Shown here: piece after piece, positions 35,531 to 43,896 of the stretch
Layout of the letters: each line of letters opens with the position of its first letter
How positions within the stretch are numbered: position 1 is the stretch's first letter
NCBI RefSeq assembly: GCF_003316765.1
Contig: NZ_NIJF01000082.1
Location: 1-64,000 of the forward strand
Source: Bacillus sp. P14.5
GTDB lineage: Bacteria; Bacillota; Bacilli; Bacillales; Bacillaceae_B
Length of the DNA stretch: 64,000 bases
Direction: 5' to 3'
Made by a program: the position numbers and the translations under genes
Notes under the pieces: generated by a model
Databases searched by the model: none
What the model was told of the DNA's origin: nothing
What the model saw: only the letters and a program-made list of their open reading frames with translations

Positions 35531-36290
35531 GGTGGATACATGAGTGGACGGGTTCTCCCTTAGTTTTGTAGCCACTCTTCAGCGGTGGATACATGGGTGG
35601 AACGGTTTCCCCTTAGTTATGTATCTACCCTTCCTCGGTGGATACATGAGTGGGCCGGTTTTTTCTTAGATATGCAGCTACTCTTCCCCGGTGGATACAT
35701 GAGTGGACCGGTTTCTCCTTAGATATGTACCCACTCTTCGGCGGTGGATACATATGTCGACCGTTTTTCCCTTAGATATGTATCTACTCTTACCGGGTGG
35801 GTACATAACTGGGCCCGTTTCTCCTTAGATATGTACCTACTCTTCGGCGGTGGATACATATGTCGACCGTTTTTCCCTTAGATATGTATCTACTCTTACC
35901 GGGTGGGTACATAAGTGGGCCCGTTTCCCCTTAGATATGTACCTACTCTTTCTGGGTGGATACATGAGTGGGCCCGCTTCTCCTTAGATATGTACCTACT
36001 CTTCCTGGGTGGATACATGAGTGAATCAATTTCTCCTTAGATATGTACCCACTCTGCCCCAGTGGATACATGAGTGGACCGGTTTCTCCTTAGATATGTA
36101 CCTACTCTTACCGGGTGGGTACATAAGTGGACCCGTTTCTCCTTAGATATGTACCCACTCTTCGGCGGTGGATACATATGTCGACCGTTTTTCCCTTAGA
36201 TATGTATCTACTCTTACCGGGTGGGTACATGAGTGGACCAGGTTCCACTTAGATATGTATCCACTCTTCCGCGGCGGGTACATAAATCGG
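35531..36290. repeat. Tandem array: fifteen 53-bp repeats
   Basis: Units begin (GGTGGATACAT or variants) at 35531, 35584, 35637, 35690, 35743, 35796, 35849, 35902, 35955, 36008, 36061, 36114, 36167, 36220 and 36273, exactly 53 bp each time without one slip. The fifteenth is partial. Each junction forms a hairpin: ATGTA[C/T]C[C/T]AC, about nine loop bases, then GTGG[A/G]TACAT. Most C/T changes keep pairing through G-U. Pairs of units (5-6, 7-8, 13-14) repeat as 106-bp dimers, showing internal duplication. No consistent ORF. Confidence 0.92.
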
Positions 36291-36343
36291 CGGATAAGCT
36301 CCAAATCTCCACAATACCTACGCAGCAATGCTGCCATCCAATA

Positions 36344-36363
36344 TTAATCAAACGTTTGATTAA
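36344..36363. promoter_or_regulatory. Perfect 20-bp palindrome (operator-like)
   Basis: TTAATCAAACGTTTGATTAA is a perfect palindrome of the type bound by TetR- or LacI-like dimers. It lies about 75 bp upstream of the small membrane protein gene at 36439. No regulator gene is adjacent. Confidence 0.5.
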
Positions 36364-36438
36364 CATAAAAACCTCAAATCTGCCCGCATCCCCATATAAT
36401 GTTAAAATGACCTCATTACTACTATCGGGAGTGATGGT

Positions 36439-36633
36439 GTGAACACCAAGAAGAAACTCAGCATAGCGTTAATTGGGAGCTTCATCATCTTTTCGTATGG
36501 CGTTTACCGTCTGGGATTTGAGGAGCGGACAGAGGAGTTTACGGCATTGCCGCTGATCTTCGCGGTTGCCGGGCTGGTCGGCCTGATAGCCAACCTGGCT
36601 AAATTAAAGGATCATACCGACAAAAATGAGTAA
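36439..36633 (+). CDS. Small membrane protein, 64 aa
   Basis: A 64-residue protein with two membrane helices (residues 7-26, SIALIGSFIIFSYGVYRLGF, and 37-56, LPLIFAVAGLVGLIANLA) separated by a short acidic loop (EERTEE). The start is GTG, with GGGAG upstream; no ATG is available in the frame. It is followed by a strong terminator. An operator-like palindrome lies upstream. I do not recognise a family. Confidence 0.62.
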   Translation: MNTKKKLSIALIGSFIIFSYGVYRLGFEERTEEFTALPLIFAVAGLVGLIANLAKLKDHTDKNE

Positions 36634-36658
36634 AAACTCGCCGGAGAGGCGAGTTTTT
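36632..36658 (+). terminator. Terminator shared with yhdK
   Basis: AAAAACTCGCC pairs with GGCGAGTTTTT; symmetric, so it can serve both converging genes. Confidence 0.88.
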
Positions 36659-36965
36659 ATGGTTTGGCATTGATGGTGAAGCCGAAAAAGAAAATCACCA
36701 CAATGCAGATGAAAATGAAAGCATATAATCCGAGCGCCCACAGTGCAAAGGTTTTTTTGTAGCGAATCCTGATAAAACTGAACAGGGCCAGCCCTGCTCC
36801 AATTATAGGAAGGTACATGAAGAAGAAGTTAAACAGCGCTCCCATTTCATCCATTCTTATGAGGAATATGTTCAGGTAGGCAAGGGACATTAACGCGCAG
36901 ACAAATGAATAGACACCGAGCCTGGTTTCTTTCGTCTTTGACGTTTTCTTTTTTACCAGTTCCAT
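36657..36965 (-). CDS. yhdK: YhdK-like membrane protein of the SigM anti-sigma complex
   Basis: A 102-residue protein with three hydrophobic segments. Its start overlaps the end of the anti-sigma gene by 13 bases, and it is the third gene of the sigM operon, exactly the place and size of B. subtilis YhdK (96 aa), which acts with YhdL to hold SigM inactive. Sequence alone would give only a membrane protein; the assignment rests mostly on operon position. It ends at the shared terminator. Confidence 0.68.
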   Translation of the reverse strand: MELVKKKTSKTKETRLGVYSFVCALMSLAYLNIFLIRMDEMGALFNFFFMYLPIIGAGLALFSFIRIRYKKTFALWALGLYAFIFICIVVIFFFGFTINAKP

Positions 36966-38041
36966 AAGCTCACCTCTCCTATTTGTATCTGGCGCACAGA
37001 TTCATTGTCTTTCATCTTTAAGATTTCCTTGACCGGTCCGGTGAGGACACCTCCATAGGAATACAGGCCTTCTTTTTCAATGTGATCAATGCGGTAGTCC
37101 AGGTCGAGCCACTTGGCATGGGAGATTCTTACCGCCTGCTCCTCATATTTTTCGAGGAATTTCAGACTCTGCATGAATTGTTCTTCATTCGGCTGCTGGT
37201 TATGATAAGGCGACCAAGCATCAGGGTCTGTCTGCGCCGGAAATCCGATGGGAGGCAGGTATCCGCCTTCGAGACTTTTGCCTTCCGCTTCAAGGCCGGT
37301 ATCAATGGCATACCATCTCCATTCCACATCAAGGTCCTCCGTTAGATCAGCCATTTGTTGAGGCTCCCTAAGTTCCCGTAACGATACATATACTTCCGCC
37401 ACTGTCCCTTCAGGCAATTTTTCCAGAGTCCCCCAAGGATCATTCTCACTGTTAGTCACTACCGCATCAGGGTGATACAGTTTTTTATCATCAAAATAAG
37501 GAATTTCTTCCGGCGGGTTCTCGATGATGTAATTTCTCTCCGGAAACTCCGGCTTATCCAGGTCATAGGAGACAACCCAGTCACCAAGCTTTATATCATT
37601 TTTCCCTACTCTTTTATAAAGGTCCATGCTGACATCCAGGGTGAACAAACCCACTTTTTCCTCAATGTCCATTTCTTCAAGGCTGACATTAGGCTCTGTT
37701 ATATAGATGGTTTGGGCCGCTACATCGATCAACTCGTTCGCTCGATTTCCCCATCCATAATAAATATAGCTTGCCATCGTCATAATCGGGAGAATCAGAA
37801 GAATGATCATGGTCACATAAGAAATGAGAGAGAACCGTGCATTCCGGACGCTTTCTTTCAGGATTTCGCTGACCTTCTCGGGAGGCAGGCCCTCCTTCTC
37901 CGTTTCGCCCCCTACCTCTTCTGAGATGACTTCCTGGTACATATCCAATTTCTCTAATTCTTTTTCCATCTCATCGGCTTCTTCTTCTGATAGATTTCCA
38001 TCATAATAAGCTTTCAGTTTCTTCTTCCATTCTTCACTCAT
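36953..38041 (-). CDS. yhdL: Anti-sigma-M factor YhdL
   Basis: A 362-residue single-pass membrane protein. The cytoplasmic N-terminus (EEWKKKLKAYYDGNLSEEE) is the short zinc-less anti-sigma binding part. The membrane helix is residues 76-98 (YVTMIILLILPIMTMASYI). The external remainder matches the length of the Sigma_reg N/C domains of YhdL (358 aa in B. subtilis). It overlaps sigM by four bases (ATGA), so sigma and anti-sigma are co-translated. It would sequester SigM until cell-wall stress. Identification rests on length, topology and gene order. Confidence 0.82.
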   Translation of the reverse strand: MSEEWKKKLKAYYDGNLSEEEADEMEKELEKLDMYQEVISEEVGGETEKEGLPPEKVSEILKESVRNARFSLISYVTMIILLILPIMTMASYIYYGWGNRANELIDVAAQTIYITEPNVSLEEMDIEEKVGLFTLDVSMDLYKRVGKNDIKLGDWVVSYDLDKPEFPERNYIIENPPEEIPYFDDKKLYHPDAVVTNSENDPWGTLEKLPEGTVAEVYVSLRELREPQQMADLTEDLDVEWRWYAIDTGLEAEGKSLEGGYLPPIGFPAQTDPDAWSPYHNQQPNEEQFMQSLKFLEKYEEQAVRISHAKWLDLDYRIDHIEKEGLYSYGGVLTGPVKEILKMKDNESVRQIQIGEVSLWNW

Positions 38042-38532
38042 TCTTCGTCACTTCCCTTCTTATAAAACAGCTTCAACCGGCTTCTTCCGCGGAAAATGTG
38101 GGATTTCAAGGTATTTTGTTTTATGGAGAGCGCGGCTGCTGCCTCTTTATAGGAATACCCTTGTATATCACAGAGGATGATGGCTTTCTTTTGCAGCGGC
38201 TTAAGACGGTCCAGCTTTTGATAAAGATCCTCTTTGTCAGCTATCTTCTGGAACTCATCTTCAGCCGAACCTCCTTCTGAAAAACCTGTAAAATAGTCCG
38301 GCTCTTCAAAGGTCACTTTCTTGCTCCTCCTGACGTAATCGATGAACGTATGGTATGCGATTTTCAGCAGCCAGGATTTCATTGCATCCGGCTCGATATT
38401 TTCCAAGGCAGTATAAGCTTTTACGAATGTATCCTGCGTAAGATCTTCTGCCAGGCTCTTGTCCCTGCACAAGGAGAGAAGATATCGATACACATCCTGA
38501 ATATACAGCTTATACAGTTGTTGAATATCCAT
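38038..38532 (-). CDS. sigM: ECF sigma factor SigM
   Basis: A 164-residue extracytoplasmic-function sigma factor. Region 2 includes QLYKLYIQDVYRYLLSL and AEDLTQDTFVKAYTAL; region 4 is GYSYKEAAAALSIKQNTLKSHIFRGR, the helix-turn-helix that reads the -35. The ATG at 38532 follows AAAGGAGGGGAG; the longer frame of 17 more codons is not supported. The operon order sigma, YhdL-like anti-sigma and YhdK-like membrane protein equals sigM-yhdL-yhdK, controlling cell-envelope stress genes. An ECF-type promoter directly upstream suggests autoregulation. Confidence 0.86.
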   Translation of the reverse strand: MDIQQLYKLYIQDVYRYLLSLCRDKSLAEDLTQDTFVKAYTALENIEPDAMKSWLLKIAYHTFIDYVRRSKKVTFEEPDYFTGFSEGGSAEDEFQKIADKEDLYQKLDRLKPLQKKAIILCDIQGYSYKEAAAALSIKQNTLKSHIFRGRSRLKLFYKKGSDEE

Positions 38533-38555
38533 ATCTCCCCTCCTTTCACTTAAAT

Positions 38556-38582
38556 AACGGCTAAAGACTGGAAAAAGTTGCA
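38556..38582 (-). promoter_or_regulatory. ECF-type promoter of sigM
   Basis: On the minus strand TGCAAC (38582-38577) is separated by 17 bp from CGTT (38559-38556), close to the TGAAAC-N16/17-CGTC pattern of Bacillus ECF sigma factors. It ends 23 bp before the start codon. Confidence 0.5.
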
Positions 38583-38602
38583 CCTTCTTTATTTATCATA
38601 CT

Positions 38603-38655
38603 AAAAAAGAATGGCCCCTCCTCTTCTTTTTAGAAGTGTGGAACCATTCTCTTTT
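38603..38655. terminator. Hairpin with A/T-rich ends
   Basis: AAAAGAATGG pairs with CCATTCTCTTTT over a 29-base loop region. It could end transcripts from either side, though the loop is long. Confidence 0.45.
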
Positions 38656-38789
38656 GGATATCACCTTTTTTATAAATGATAATCTTTGTCATTTCATCTA
38701 TATAAAATTTTGGAGTCTCTTTTTTTGAGACTCTTTCCTGAAAGATTATTTTTAATAAAGCTAATTTGCCCTCCAGCCTTTTACCTAAG

Positions 38790-38860
38790 AGGATTGGAGC
38801 GGAAGTCCATTATTTTTAAACAACCATAATCTTTGCGAAAAGAGCCAGTTTTAAAAATCG
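38790..38860. repeat. Dispersed 70-bp repeat, copy 1
   Basis: It begins AGGATTGGAGCGGAAGTCC and shares about four of five positions with 46453-46520, including the GGAGCGGA...TCC palindromic start, TTTTAAACA, a conserved AATCT and a TTTAAAAA end. A shorter relative lies near 57490-57520. Noncoding. Confidence 0.6.
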
Positions 38861-38874
38861 CACCAACTGACTAA

Positions 38875-39573
38875 CTAACTCCCAACATACTCCACTTCCC
38901 CATTCACCTTCACATTTGAAGGGACACGCAAGTAAAGAATCTCACTTCCATAGAAGGAACCCCGGTTATCTTCAAACATTCTATAGCCGTCTGCAAATTG
39001 ATGGAAAGGATAAGGATAACCAGTTTTGGCAACCTTCGCCTCCACTCGAGCAGGAGGAATGATCTGCAGGTTGCCATCAACAATTCTCAGCTCTGGCGAA
39101 GGCACCTTCGAGGTGACGTCTATATTATCAATGAATGTTGTGCCGGAATAGTGGCCGGCTTGAATGACTCCGTCGCCTCGATCGGTCCTTTCAACAAGCA
39201 CACGAAGATAATAATTTCCATCTTCATAAGGGACCATCAACTCATCCCCCTCATACTTCAGCTCCCAATCTTTATGCAGAACAGCTCCCTTAGCTTCATC
39301 TATTCTGCCTTTCCATACCAGACTATAAAGCTCTTCATTATTCTTCTCTTGAACCTTCATCTCTTCCTCTGTTAAAGGTTCACTTCCATAAGGATTGTTC
39401 GGAACCAGATAGGATATGACAGCTCCTATAAAAAGGAGCGCCATATAACTGCCAAACACCCAGTTGCCCCTTCTGCCCTTAAGAAATATCTTTGAAGCAG
39501 GTTTAGCCAAAAAGAAAACCAAAACAAGGATGCCGGCGATAAATAAGATGGACATTAGTGAGGAAAAAAACAT
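38875..39573 (-). CDS. Membrane-anchored hypothetical protein of the ABC operon
   Basis: A 232-residue protein with two N-terminal membrane helices (FFSSLMSILFIAGILVLVFF and WVFGSYMALLFIGAVISYL), then a soluble domain of about 170 residues of mixed beta character (WELKYEGDELMVPYEDG onward) that should face outside. It is one base pair after the permease of a GntR-ABC operon and is its last gene. I do not recognise the domain. In related Ytr-type operons accessory membrane proteins complete the transporter, which is the most likely role. Confidence 0.7.
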   Translation of the reverse strand: MFFSSLMSILFIAGILVLVFFLAKPASKIFLKGRRGNWVFGSYMALLFIGAVISYLVPNNPYGSEPLTEEEMKVQEKNNEELYSLVWKGRIDEAKGAVLHKDWELKYEGDELMVPYEDGNYYLRVLVERTDRGDGVIQAGHYSGTTFIDNIDVTSKVPSPELRIVDGNLQIIPPARVEAKVAKTGYPYPFHQFADGYRMFEDNRGSFYGSEILYLRVPSNVKVNGEVEYVGS

Positions 39574-39574
39574 C

Positions 39575-40321
39575 CTACTTCACCTCCAATCTCATAGAAG
39601 TCACAATGGCCGCAAGCCAACTGAGCCCGGAGACCAGCAGGACCTTCAGCAAAAACAACATAATCGAATTTTCCATCCCAAAGAAGCTGAAAACATTTGG
39701 CACCAGCGTTTGATTACGGGTAAGGGCTGCTTCATAGAATATCCCTCCGATAATCACAGCCGGCAAAATCAGGATAAATGTTTTGCTGACTTGAACCAGG
39801 CTGCCTGCCAGATATCCTAAAGAACCGAGCATGAAGATATATAAAGTAATGCCCATCATTCCGGAAACAGCTCCTTCGACGGTCAGCGGCTGTCCGGTCA
39901 TACTCACTTCATCCTGGTAAAAATAGACAATCAGAATCACAACACGATTGGCAAGCAGTACAGTAAATCCCGCCAGGAAGCTTGCGGCCAGCAAAAATAA
40001 GATATTGGAAAAATGGCTGGTCAATTTGTCGGTCACGAAGGAATAATCATCGTAACGATATCCTCTGGTAGTCATGAGGATGGCAGAAATGAATGCCCAT
40101 ATCATCACGAAGCCGAATAGGATATTGCCGCTATAATACGTTAAGGTGTGATCGAAATAATTCGATCCTCCTCCGCTCATCCCATCACCATTAAAGGAGA
40201 GTAAAATACCGATGAGTTCCAGCACGATAAGCGAGGTAAACATCCCCCGAAACGACTTCCACTTAAAGCGGAATTGCTTTTTCACAACATCCCACATACT
40301 AACCTCAGTTGAATACATCAT
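39575..40321 (-). CDS. ABC-2 permease of a YtrA-type operon
   Basis: A 248-residue membrane protein with about six hydrophobic segments and a basic N-terminus (VVKKQFRFKWKSFRGMF) typical of ABC-2 permeases. The ATG at 40321, after AAAGGGGGAA, overlaps the ATPase gene by 17 bases. It partners the ATPase upstream; the operon begins with a GntR regulator, as in B. subtilis ytrABCDEF, which responds to cell-wall antibiotics. Cargo unknown. Confidence 0.78.
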   Translation of the reverse strand: MMYSTEVSMWDVVKKQFRFKWKSFRGMFTSLIVLELIGILLSFNGDGMSGGGSNYFDHTLTYYSGNILFGFVMIWAFISAILMTTRGYRYDDYSFVTDKLTSHFSNILFLLAASFLAGFTVLLANRVVILIVYFYQDEVSMTGQPLTVEGAVSGMMGITLYIFMLGSLGYLAGSLVQVSKTFILILPAVIIGGIFYEAALTRNQTLVPNVFSFFGMENSIMLFLLKVLLVSGLSWLAAIVTSMRLEVK

Positions 40322-41201
40322 CGATTCCCCCTTTTGTAGAGCTGGTCAGGAATGTACAAATTTCATCTGCCGTGACTGGCGAAAATTCCAGGCCCGCATG
40401 TCTCGCTGTTTCAAATTCACCGGCTGAAAAATTGTTGCGGACCACCGCAAAGGTCCCGGCCATACTCTGGCTCGTTTCATGGATGATTTCTTTATTCTCC
40501 AGCCATTCCCGCATGGCAGCGTCTTTTCCTTTGACGCCAATTGCGTATTCCCTCAGCTCTTCGACCGGCATGTGCAGAAATTTTTCTCCCTCTTTTATTA
40601 ATAAAATGTCTTCAAGGATGTCCTCCATTTCGTTCAGGAGATGACTCGACAGGATGATCGTCCTCGGATGAGCAAGATAATCCTTGAGAAGGGCACGATA
40701 AAAATCCTTCCGTACACCCGCATCCATCCCAGTTGTCGGTTCATCGAAAATTGTGAGAGGTGTTCGGGCAGAGAGTCCAAGAATCATATTGAACGTGCTC
40801 CTCATTCCCTTCGAAAGGCCATTATGGTACTGATAGGGCTGGAAGGAAAAATAGTCAAACAACCGGCCGGCCAGATCCCTGTCCCAATTAGGATAGAAAT
40901 CTTCTGCTGTCTCCAGGATTTCCTCCAGGGTCATGGTCGGGGGAAGATTCATTTCGTCATCAACGAAAATCATGTTTGCCGACACTTTCAGGTTATTGAA
41001 TGGTTTTTCTTCAAAAACGAGAACTTCTCCTGAAGATTCTCTAATGTATCCGGCAATCACTTTCAAGAGCGTAGTTTTGCCTGCACCGTTGCGTCCGATC
41101 AACCCTGTGATTTTATCTTTTCCAAGAATGAAAGAGACGTCCTTTAATGCCTTCTTCCGTCCATACTGTTTCACAAGTCCCCGGCACTCTACTACATTCA
41201 T
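40305..41201 (-). CDS. ABC transporter ATPase of a YtrA-type operon
   Basis: A 298-residue ATPase. Walker A GRNGAGKTTLLKV near residue 37, a signature region LSKGMRSTFNMI that departs from the usual LSGGQ (as in YtrB-like ATPases), Walker B LTIFDEPTTGMD and switch His in LSSHLLNEM. The ATG overlaps the stop of the GntR gene (ATGA), confirming translational coupling and also the correct reading frame of that regulator's end. The remaining 90 residues form the C-terminal extension of this group. Confidence 0.87.
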   Translation of the reverse strand: MNVVECRGLVKQYGRKKALKDVSFILGKDKITGLIGRNGAGKTTLLKVIAGYIRESSGEVLVFEEKPFNNLKVSANMIFVDDEMNLPPTMTLEEILETAEDFYPNWDRDLAGRLFDYFSFQPYQYHNGLSKGMRSTFNMILGLSARTPLTIFDEPTTGMDAGVRKDFYRALLKDYLAHPRTIILSSHLLNEMEDILEDILLIKEGEKFLHMPVEELREYAIGVKGKDAAMREWLENKEIIHETSQSMAGTFAVVRNNFSAGEFETARHAGLEFSPVTADEICTFLTSSTKGGIDDVFN

Positions 41202-41583
41202 TTTCCTTCCCCCTTTAATTTGCTCTTGGTGCTCCTGATCATCTCGACCAGTTCATCTTCACCGACATGCAGGTGCTCAGCCTCTTTGACCAATTCCTCC
41301 ACCAATCTCGCCAATGTTTGGTTTTCCGTTTTGAAAGGATGATGCTTTTCGCCTCTGTCGATACAAACATGCCAAGCCCCCGCTTCTTATATAGGATTCC
41401 ATCATCAGCGAGCAGGTTCAGGCCCTTGGCCGCAGTCGCCGGATTGATGTTGAGCATTTCTGCCAATTGATACTGAGAGTGAACTTTCGCGTCCTCTTCA
41501 ATACTTCCTCCGAGGATCTCCGTCTCCAGCCACTCGGCAATCTGGATGTAGATTGGTTTGATGCTATCAGAATTCAGGATCAA
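41198..41583 (-). pseudogene. GntR-family repressor (YtrA-like), frameshifted
   Basis: About 128 residues when joined. The N-terminal winged helix is intact: SIKPIYIQIAEWLETEILGG, then YQLAEMLNINPATAAKGLNLLADDG and KKRGLGMFVS, the GntR pattern of the short YtrA subgroup. After KSIILS the frame is wrong. One more A in TCAAAACGG (about 41331-41334) gives KTENQTLARLVEELVKEAE and continues to a TGA that overlaps the ATPase start. That overlap shows the restored frame is the real one. It should repress the operon until an inducer, often a cell-wall antibiotic, is present. Confidence 0.78.
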
Positions 41584-41689
41584 ACGAGCACCTCCTCTTT
41601 CTCACGTTCCTTAGTGCATTACTGATGTAATGTACTATATTCTATTTCTCAGGATTTGGCAAGGGTTATTTTGGTAAAAGGTTTTTATT

Positions 41690-41845
41690 TTTGGCGTTTG
41701 GGCAGGTTATGCGGGATGATGCGGCAGAGTTAGGGAGCGGTGTTTATCGGCGGCTTTATGGGATTTATCGCGGTAACGGTTTCTGCTTTTTATCAGCGAG
41801 ATTTGGACTATTATCGGTGAAGAGGCTTTAACCGGCGGATAGCCT
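41690..41845. other. Noncoding stretch with degenerate TTATCGGCG-like repeats
   Basis: Words of the type TTTATCGGCG, TTTATCGCGG, TTATCAGCG and TTATCGGTG recur about every 20-30 bp between 41738 and 41820. There is no ORF or promoter. It looks like a decayed short-period repeat. Confidence 0.35.
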
Positions 41846-41851
41846 GAGGAC

Positions 41852-41885
41852 AAAAAAACACTAAATCCAAAAGGGATTCAGTGTC
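41852..41885 (-). terminator. Terminator
   Basis: ACACTGAATCC pairs with GGATTTAGTGT, then a T-run on the minus strand. It follows the 130-aa gene. Confidence 0.8.
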
Positions 41886-41904
41886 TGTATCAATATATGT
41901 AGTT

Positions 41905-42297
41905 TTACAAACTGGGACGGTCCACTTCTTCCGTTCCATCACTTTCTTCGAGTGCATAGATGGCCTGGTGAAGGTGGTCAGTGAACTTATCGCCATTCTC
42001 GACTTCAGGAGAAGTTTCAAGCGCGGTGATAATGCTGCGGAAGTTATCAATAAGATGGTCAGTTGACATGCCGCGACTGACCAGGACGCTGTTGAGCCAC
42101 AGTGCATAGTCTGTAAATACTTTAGCGGAATCGAGTCCGGCCGAGGTTTCCAAGTACTGAAAATGATACACATTGTCCTCATAGCACTTTTGGCGGCCCC
42201 GCTCACCAAATTTTTCATCCAGTTCAGGGTACTTCACATAAATTTCTTTCACTGAGCGGCTGATGACCTCGTCGTATTTCTTTCCGATATCGCTCAT
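41905..42297 (-). CDS. Conserved helical protein, 130 aa
   Basis: A soluble, all-helical 130-residue protein. The central part (FQYLETSAGLDSAKVFTDYALWLNSVLVSRGMS) resembles the helical domain found before cobalamin-binding or RsbR-type domains, in the pattern yL-a-al-d-f-Y-WL-vL-rG. It overlaps the monooxygenase-like gene upstream by four bases (ATGA), so the two are made together. Without a ligand domain its role is open; a partner or regulator of the ABM protein is possible. Confidence 0.68.
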   Translation of the reverse strand: MSDIGKKYDEVISRSVKEIYVKYPELDEKFGERGRQKCYEDNVYHFQYLETSAGLDSAKVFTDYALWLNSVLVSRGMSTDHLIDNFRSIITALETSPEVENGDKFTDHLHQAIYALEESDGTEEVDRPSL

Positions 42298-42599
42298 ACT
42301 GCGACCACCTTGAACTTGTGGATGGATGGAATGATGGAGGCGAGCTCTTGATCAGGATATTTCTTTTCGAGATCATGAATCCGCTTGTAGTCCTCACTTT
42401 GGATCCAGGTCATGAACTGCTCCTTGGAATCCCACTCCATATGAACGGTGATTTCGCCCGGCTTCTTTTCATTCTGCAGCAGCAGGAAACGCTGAAATCC
42501 ATCCGCTTCATCCACTAAACGGGAACGCGAATGGTAGATCGAAATGACTTCATCCGCCTTTTCATCCGGCACGACAAATGTTGAGTGTACGATATACAA
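42294..42599 (-). CDS. Antibiotic biosynthesis monooxygenase (ABM) domain protein
   Basis: A 101-residue ferredoxin-like-fold protein with the ABM signature: an opening strand MYIVHSTFVVPDEKADEVI, a central ADGFQRFLLLQNEKKPGEITVHMEWDSKEQFMTWI and a helix ending in FKVVAV. The start is TTG at 42599, after a GGGATGAGAG stretch. Relatives include heme-degrading HmoA/HmoB and quinol monooxygenases, usually small stand-alone proteins. Coupled with the 130-aa gene downstream. Substrate unknown. Confidence 0.78.
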   Translation of the reverse strand: MYIVHSTFVVPDEKADEVISIYHSRSRLVDEADGFQRFLLLQNEKKPGEITVHMEWDSKEQFMTWIQSEDYKRIHDLEKKYPDQELASIIPSIHKFKVVAV

Positions 42600-42604
42600 G
42601 GTTC

Positions 42605-42846
42605 TCTCATCCCTTTCACTGTCTCTCTGATTCTATTCTTAACTTTACCATAGAGGCTCAGTGCCGGGAAATGCGGGGCGCCCTTTCTGTCCGCATGGAT
42701 TCAGTCCTCAACGGCTTGGCCTTGACCAGGACCGGCGACCAATTGCAGGCACTTAATTGACGGTGCGACGGTGCCTGTATCAATTTTCTTTTTCTTTTCT
42801 TTCTTTCAGCCATACTCTCACTCATTTCATCAATTAATCGTTTTAT
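42605..42846. other. Intergenic stretch, no supported gene
   Basis: No ORF with a ribosome binding site on either strand. GGTGCGACGGTGCC near 42762 gives a small imperfect palindrome. Nothing else stands out. Confidence 0.45.
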
Positions 42847-42893
42847 TGCTTCACCGCGCGAAAAGTGACTGTCCCTGGTCGTGCGGTGAAGCA
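42847..42893. repeat. Hairpin with 11-bp arms, apex GACTGTCCC
   Basis: TGCTTCACCGC (42847-42857) and GCGGTGAAGCA (42883-42893) are perfectly complementary. The loop contains GTGACTGTCCC, a sequence also at the tip of the palindrome at 60294-60352. Confidence 0.6.
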
Positions 42894-42910
42894 GTAAAGC
42901 GCCTGACCAA

Positions 42911-42944
42911 AAAAAGGACGATTCTTTGAAAGAGCCGTCCTTTT
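42911..42944 (-). terminator. Terminator
   Basis: AAAAGGACGGCTCTTT pairs with AAAGAATCGTCCTTTT on the minus strand, after the 51-aa gene. Confidence 0.82.
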
Positions 42945-42954
42945 CACATATAGC

Positions 42955-43110
42955 TTACTCCTCGAGCTCGTCCTGATAATTCTCATTCAGGTAGGAATTC
43001 TCGTTGGTGGCAAAGTTAGCGGATTGCAGGCTTTCCTGCTTATCAAGTCCGAATAGCTCATCGCGATTTTGCGGTACCTCTGTGCTGCTGATCGGGTTTC
43101 TTTCCTTCAT
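42955..43110 (-). CDS. Small acidic protein, 51 aa
   Basis: A 51-residue hydrophilic acidic peptide (begins MKERNPISSTEVPQNRDE, ends NENYQDELEE), rich in Asn, Glu and Ser, without hydrophobic segments. AAAGGGTG lies eight bases before the ATG at 43110, and a strong terminator follows, which together make a convincing gene despite its size. Such small Asn/Glu-rich proteins are common in Bacillus, often linked to spores. No family is recognised. Confidence 0.66.
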   Translation of the reverse strand: MKERNPISSTEVPQNRDELFGLDKQESLQSANFATNENSYLNENYQDELEE

Positions 43111-43329
43111 GACTTTTCACCCTTTCTGTTCATTAGTGTGACCTTGGCATTGACAACAATGTGCACTCTATCTGACAGTCGGTTTGCTTCTAAAATCTCA
43201 AGCTTGGCACTCTTAGTTTAAAAAGTGCTTCTGCTTTGAGAGATATGTTCCCAGTATTTTGATATTTCAAACTCTGTTTTACAGTTTCCATTATTTGTTA
43301 TACGGTGTTTCTTCAGAGAGGCCCCCTGC

Positions 43330-43794
43330 TTATTTATCTCCTTCATCATTCCGGATATCCCGCTTGTCCGGTGTCAGTTCTTCCGAAGTCTCTGTCTGTA
43401 ATTGAAGATTCCCCTGAGCTCGATCAGCAGTGTCAATGCGGTCTCCCAGCACACTCCGGTACAGATACTTGTGATAAAAGTACTCAAAAACCGCCACGCC
43501 TGCAGCAGCCAGCAGTGACGGAAGCAGCACATTTTCAACAGGTGTCATGTTGGCCAGCATTGCCCAAATCACGACAAACGCGAGACCAAAGTCGGCTAGT
43601 GAAGCTGTTCTATTATTTGACCTCGGCAGCAAAAATAAATCTCCCGCTGCATAGCCAATTGCTCCAAGGACCACTGAAATCATAAACACCTCGCCAAGAG
43701 TAACACCATAAATTCCACCTAGGATGAGTGCAAGAAGGGCAAAACAGGCAGTAAATTTTACAAAAAAAGCTTTTAAATGTCTCAAATCATCCAC
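43330..43794 (-). CDS. DUF2512 (YndM-like) membrane protein
   Basis: A 154-residue membrane protein with four hydrophobic segments (for example FFVKFTACFALLALILGGIYG and ADFGLAFVVIWAML), then a hydrophilic tail. The opening LRHLKAFFVKF and the conserved GDLFLLPR-N motif (YAAGDLFLLPRSNNRTASLAD) are those of the DUF2512/YndM family known from Bacillus. No activity is established for the family. The gene is monocistronic. Confidence 0.8.
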   Translation of the reverse strand: MDDLRHLKAFFVKFTACFALLALILGGIYGVTLGEVFMISVVLGAIGYAAGDLFLLPRSNNRTASLADFGLAFVVIWAMLANMTPVENVLLPSLLAAAGVAVFEYFYHKYLYRSVLGDRIDTADRAQGNLQLQTETSEELTPDKRDIRNDEGDK

Positions 43795-43896
43795 TCCTTT
43801 TCCCCTTATGTTGTCTAAAGGGCAGAAAGGCTATACACTCAGCACGGGCATCCGTCCATGCCTTTTCAAAGCCTCGAAATATACTGGTAAAAAAGA

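Noticed and set aside
35531..36290. CRISPR array in the 53-bp repeats
   Set aside because: The whole 53-bp unit is repeated, including the would-be spacer, so there are no unique spacers.
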